Shown here piece by piece: positions 61,066 to 64,000 of a DNA stretch of 64,000 bases; the stretch's first letter is position 1, and every line of letters begins with the position of its first letter. A program made the position numbers and the translations under genes. This DNA comes from an uncultured Collinsella sp. (GTDB taxonomy: Bacteria > Actinomycetota > Coriobacteriia > Coriobacteriales > Coriobacteriaceae), in assembly GCA_900552385.1 (NCBI GenBank), contig URZI01000006.1, forward strand, positions 1 to 64,000, given 5' to 3'. The notes under the pieces were generated by a model. The model had not been told where the DNA came from. It made no database searches and saw only the letters and a list, made by a program, of their open reading frames with translations.

Positions 61066-61260
61066 GGATGCTCCCTTCAACATCAGAGGCGGGGTTTGAC
61101 ACCTCTGACATGGCGGAGTGCGAAGCGCCGGCCTACACCGGAAACGGGCCCTCTCCCGTCAACGCTTCACCAAAGGGACAAACCCTTTGAAGTGCGGCTT
61201 GGCGCCGCATGGCGTCGGCAGACGAGGCGATGCGTCCGCCGACGAATAGCACCGAATTGG
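61066..61260 (-). other. Structured leader between the permease gene and ssnA
   Basis: About 195 bp with at least four stems on the minus strand: GTCGGC-GACG/CGTC-GCCGAC, TGCGGC/GCCGCA, CAAAGGG/CCCTTTG and CATGTCAGAGG/CCTCTGATG, the last just before the ssnA ribosome binding site. No known riboswitch consensus was recognised. Confidence 0.5.
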
Positions 61261-62655
61261 TTACTTCTTGCTCTCGGGCAAGACCAGATCCACGGCAGCG
61301 TCCTTGGCAGCATCGATGTGCTGAGCCACGACCGGCGTCTGCGGAAGGATCAGGTTAAGGACAATGGCCATGATGGCGGTGGGGGTTACGGCATTGGAGC
61401 CAATGACGGTGGACACCCAGGCGGGCATACCCTCGCCGGCAAGGCAACCGCTGGCCATCCAGATACCCAGGCCAAAGACGACGGAGGTGCCGACGATAGT
61501 GGTAGTGCGCTGCGTGAGGCCCTCGCGGGTGAACATGCGCACGCCGTTCATGGTGATGGTGCCAAAGACGCCGACGGTCGCGCCGCCGATGACGGGCTGC
61601 GGGATAGCGGAAAGGACGGCAGAGAGCTGCGGGAACAGGCCGGCGATGGCAAAGACGGCCGCGATGATCACAAAGACCCACTTGTTGACGACCTTGTTGG
61701 AGCAGATGATGCCCACGTTCTGGCCAAGGGCGCTGGTGGGAAGACCGCCCAGCAGGCCGCCGACCATAGAGGTGAGGCCCTGGGACACGATGGCGCCGGA
61801 GAGCTCGCGCTCGGTGGGCATACGGTCGATGGAACCAAGGCAGGCAGCGGAGACGTCGCCGATAACCTGGATGGCGACCATGGGGAACACGACGGCGAGG
61901 GTAATGCAGACCTCGGGATCAAACTCGAGCGCGTAGGGCATGAGCTTGGGAAGGGCGAAGACCTGAGCGGTGGCGACGCTGGAGAAGTCGATCATGCCAA
62001 AGGGGATGGAGACGATCATGCCAACGATCATGCCAAAGAACACGGATCCCAGCTTGAGCGTGCCCTTGCCAAAGTTGGCGAGCGCAAAGACCACGGCGAA
62101 GGTGATAAGAGCAACGCACCAGGCCTGCGGGGTGCCCCACAGCGGCGTACCCATACCGCCGGCCATATACTTGACGGCCGTGGGATACAGCGAAACGCCG
62201 ATGGAGAAGATGACCGTACCGGTCACGACGGGCGGGAACAGCCACTTGATCTTGCTGTAGGCCAGACCAAAGAGGACCGCGACGGCGCCGCCGACGATCT
62301 CGCCACCCAGCAGCGCACCAAAGCTAAAGCCCGAGGCACCCATGGCCTGCAGGGCCGGCAGGAACGCGAACGAAACGCCCATGACGATGGGCAGGCCGCC
62401 GCCGATGCGACGGAAGGGAGCGAAGGCCTGAAGGGCCGTATCGATCGCCGAAAGAATGAGGGCGACCTGGATGATGTCGGTGCTCTGCTGGCTATTAAAG
62501 CCGTAGACGCCGGCCATGATGACCGCCGGGGTAATGATGCCGGCAAACGATGCCAGTACGTGCTGAAGGGCACACGGGATCATTTCCTTAACGGGAGGCA
62601 TGCCTTCGCGAGTGAACAGGGCTTCAGTGCCGTTCGTAACCGTCTCCTGGGTCAT
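61261..62655 (-). CDS. NCS2-family purine permease
   Basis: A 464-residue nucleobase:cation symporter with about 14 membrane segments. PCALQHVLASFAGIITPAVIMAG opens the transport domain; the family signature QVIGDVSAA near 265 contains the substrate-binding region, and GLLGGLPTSALGQNVGI (the NCS2 NxG-type motif) lies near 300. Uric acid/xanthine (UacT, XanP-like) is the likely cargo given the downstream genes. It is the first gene of arm 2, divergent from a YheO-type regulator. Confidence 0.9.
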   Translation of the reverse strand: MTQETVTNGTEALFTREGMPPVKEMIPCALQHVLASFAGIITPAVIMAGVYGFNSQQSTDIIQVALILSAIDTALQAFAPFRRIGGGLPIVMGVSFAFLPALQAMGASGFSFGALLGGEIVGGAVAVLFGLAYSKIKWLFPPVVTGTVIFSIGVSLYPTAVKYMAGGMGTPLWGTPQAWCVALITFAVVFALANFGKGTLKLGSVFFGMIVGMIVSIPFGMIDFSSVATAQVFALPKLMPYALEFDPEVCITLAVVFPMVAIQVIGDVSAACLGSIDRMPTERELSGAIVSQGLTSMVGGLLGGLPTSALGQNVGIICSNKVVNKWVFVIIAAVFAIAGLFPQLSAVLSAIPQPVIGGATVGVFGTITMNGVRMFTREGLTQRTTTIVGTSVVFGLGIWMASGCLAGEGMPAWVSTVIGSNAVTPTAIMAIVLNLILPQTPVVAQHIDAAKDAAVDLVLPESKK

Positions 62656-63007
62656 TTGACCACCAATCCTCGAAGTAGTTGTTTTCGCATCTAACGCTCT
62701 ATTGTGACGCAGTGCGGGGTTGAGGTTGTGCCTTCATTGCATATCGTATTAAAGATGATTCTCATTCTCAATAATAATTTTTTGTTATCAGACTATTCTT
62801 CAGCTGAAATAACGAATTTCCGCAGGTCAGGAAAGTGTCTGGTCAAAATAACATCTAACTTTTCTTTTGGTCAACCGTTTACCGCTAAATTCCTACCGTT
62901 CGTCTGCATTACGCAATGTACCTGCGGATATACGAGATGATGGGCAGCGTGTTACCATGAGAAAAAATTGTTATGAACATTTCCGATTTCACCCAAAGGA
63001 GTTGCCC
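62656..63007. promoter_or_regulatory. Divergent regulatory region between permease and YheO-type regulator
   Basis: 352 bp, clearly more AT-rich than its surroundings. It contains a TTCAGCTGAA palindrome at 62799-62808 inside a wider TTGTTAT/ATAACGAA pair, direct TGGTCAA repeats near 62838 and 62867, and a TGATTCTCATTCTCAATAAT stretch near 62755 loosely like a Fur box. The exact AACAAA-N3-TTTGTT pattern of the other arm is not present. Confidence 0.45.
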
Positions 63008-63664
63008 GTGAACGAGACCGTACGTCGCTTTTTGCCGATGGTCGATTTTCTGGAGCAGATACTCGGCAAAAACAGCGAAATCGTGCTGCACGATTTCTCG
63101 GATCCCGACCACGCCATCGTCGATATTCGCAACGGCATCGTGAGCGGCCGCAAGGTCGGCGGTCCCGCCACCGATCTGGCACTCAAGATCATGCACGACG
63201 CCAAGTATCGCGACCTGCCGTTTATTACGGGCTACGAGGGGCGCGGTGCCGGCGGCAAGACGTTGGAGTCAGCGACGTACTTTATCCGCGAGAATGACGA
63301 AATCGTCGGTATGCTCTGCGTCAACACCGACCTCTCGACCGTACGCTCCATCAACGCCATGGCGCAGCAGCTCATGACGTGCTTCGACGCGGCGCCGACG
63401 CGCACGGAGCCCGCCCCTATCGAGGTCGAAAGCCTTTCGGAGTCCACACAGGAGCTCATCGACCGCAGCATTGCCGAGCTGCTGAGCGCGCGCGGGCTGG
63501 ATGTGGCGTCGCTTGGTCAGAGCGACCGCGTGGACGTCATTCGCCACCTCAACGGCAACGGGGTGTTCATGCTCAAGGGCGCCGTGGCCTGCGCCGCCAC
63601 CGCGCTGGGCATCTCGGAGCCCAGCGTCTACCGCTACCTGCAAAAAGTTCGCAAGGAGGGCTAA
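63008..63664 (+). CDS. YheO-type PAS/HTH transcriptional regulator
   Basis: A 218-residue paralogue of the regulator at 40803-41456: PAS_6 domain (GKNSEIVLHDFSDPDHAIVDI; VGMLCVNTDLS) and HTH_22 domain (HLNGNGVFMLKGAVACAATALGISEPSVYRYL). The start is taken as GTG at 63008, which has AAAGGAG at ideal spacing and gives the same length as the paralogue; an ATG at 62957 would add 17 residues. Divergent from the purine permease, it probably controls arm 2. Confidence 0.87.
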   Translation: MNETVRRFLPMVDFLEQILGKNSEIVLHDFSDPDHAIVDIRNGIVSGRKVGGPATDLALKIMHDAKYRDLPFITGYEGRGAGGKTLESATYFIRENDEIVGMLCVNTDLSTVRSINAMAQQLMTCFDAAPTRTEPAPIEVESLSESTQELIDRSIAELLSARGLDVASLGQSDRVDVIRHLNGNGVFMLKGAVACAATALGISEPSVYRYLQKVRKEG

Positions 63665-63710
63665 CGAGCAAAATGGAGCGCGGCTCCACAAGCGATCCGT
63701 CACTTAACAA

Positions 63711-63747
63711 AAGACCCTGCAGCTCGCACGCGCTGCAGGGTCTTTTT
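63711..63747. terminator. Terminator between regulator and ridA
   Basis: 11-bp stem GACCCTGCAGC and its complement, with TTTTT on the plus side and AAAAG on the other, so it can serve both convergent genes. Confidence 0.88.
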
Positions 63748-63776
63748 GCATGTCATGTTTAGTTGTTGCCAACGCC

Positions 63777-64000
63777 TTAGAGAGCGGCGACGACCTCGAT
63801 CTCGACCAGACCGCCAGCCGGAAGGGCGGCAACCTGGAAAGCGCTGCGCGCGGGGAACGGAGCCTCGAACTTGGAGGCGTAGATCTCGTTCACGGCAGCG
63901 AAGTCGGCGATGTCGGCCAGGTAGACCGTGGTCTTGACGACATCGGCAAACGTAGCGCCGGCGGCAGTCAGCAGGGCCTCGACGTTAGCAAGGGACTGCT
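63777..64000 (-). CDS. ridA: RidA family deaminase (5' end outside window)
   Basis: The C-terminal ~74 residues of a RidA/YjgF/TdcF protein: NVEALLTAAGATFADVVKTTVYL, then ADFAAVNEIYASKFEAPFPARSAF with the substrate-binding arginine, and LPAGGLVEIEVVAAL at the end. RidA hydrolyses reactive 2-aminoacrylate/imines to ketoacids and ammonia. YgeX produces 2-aminoacrylate, so its place beside the cluster makes sense. Truncated by the window edge. Confidence 0.9.
   Translation of the reverse strand, partial: QSLANVEALLTAAGATFADVVKTTVYLADIADFAAVNEIYASKFEAPFPARSAFQVAALPAGGLVEIEVVAAL

Noticed and set aside
59875..62694. 939-residue plus-strand open frame
   Set aside because: It is antisense to ssnA and the NCS2 permease, which have clear motifs; His/Gly/Asp-rich composition is typical of a GC-driven shadow.
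62755..62785. Fur box upstream of the purine permease
   Set aside because: Only loosely like the consensus and in an AT-rich stretch where chance matches are likely; no iron genes nearby.

Overview
The window is GC-rich, densely coded bacterial chromosome. The gene content and protein sequences suggest a gut-type anaerobic actinobacterium of the Coriobacteriia, most likely Collinsella or a close relative. That placement is inference from overall character (high GC, GTG and TTG starts, many hairpin-type intergenic repeats, an anaerobic purine-catabolism cluster); there is no rRNA gene to confirm it. I saw no tRNA, rRNA or CRISPR array.

Layout. 1-5 kb holds two related ABC-2 type export systems. 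One is a permease-ATPase fusion that runs off the left edge; the other is a separate ATPase with a double-length permease. A divergent DUF2975 membrane protein/HTH pair follows, then an integrase remnant (to 6.6 kb). 6.9-21.4 kb is core metabolism and housekeeping: ACT-domain protein, citrate synthase, two HAD phosphatases, adenine deaminase, TyrS, a U32 peptidase, a class A penicillin-binding protein, ArgR, a glycosyltransferase and TruA. 21.4-31.2 kb is the spc plus alpha ribosomal operon, read right to left from rplE through secY, adk, map, infA and rpoA to rplQ. It starts abruptly at rplE, without rplN/rplX or the S10 genes upstream.

31.5-41.5 kb and 53.3-64 kb are two arms of one selenium-dependent molybdenum hydroxylase/purine catabolism system. 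Arm 1 has xdhC, yqeB, yqeC (cofactor maturation), hyuA, a MocA-like nucleotidyltransferase, ygeW, ygeY and ygeX. Arm 2 has a fused xanthine dehydrogenase, a polyferredoxin, ygfK, ssnA, an NCS2 purine permease and a RidA. Each arm ends in a YheO-type PAS/HTH regulator divergent from the first catabolic gene. Genes of this set were reported in 2023 as the anaerobic uric acid/purine degradation cluster of gut bacteria. The likely scheme is uptake by the NCS2 permease, oxidation by XDH, electron transfer through the ferredoxin and YgfK, ring opening by SsnA/HyuA, and breakdown of diaminopropionate-type and carbamoyl intermediates by YgeX/YgeY/YgeW, with RidA removing reactive 2-aminoacrylate.

Between the arms, 41.5-53.2 kb is an accessory island. 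It contains an unknown proline-rich membrane protein, a putative restriction-modification-like locus (unknown 549-aa protein, XRE regulator, C5 cytosine methyltransferase, with a palindrome between the divergent genes), a truncated and an intact DEDDh exonuclease flanking an unknown 411-aa protein, and two P-loop ATPases with nuclease-like C-termini. One ATPase sits behind a perfect 23-bp inverted repeat and the other behind five motifs spaced exactly 23 bp apart. These are the best candidates for undescribed biology in the window.
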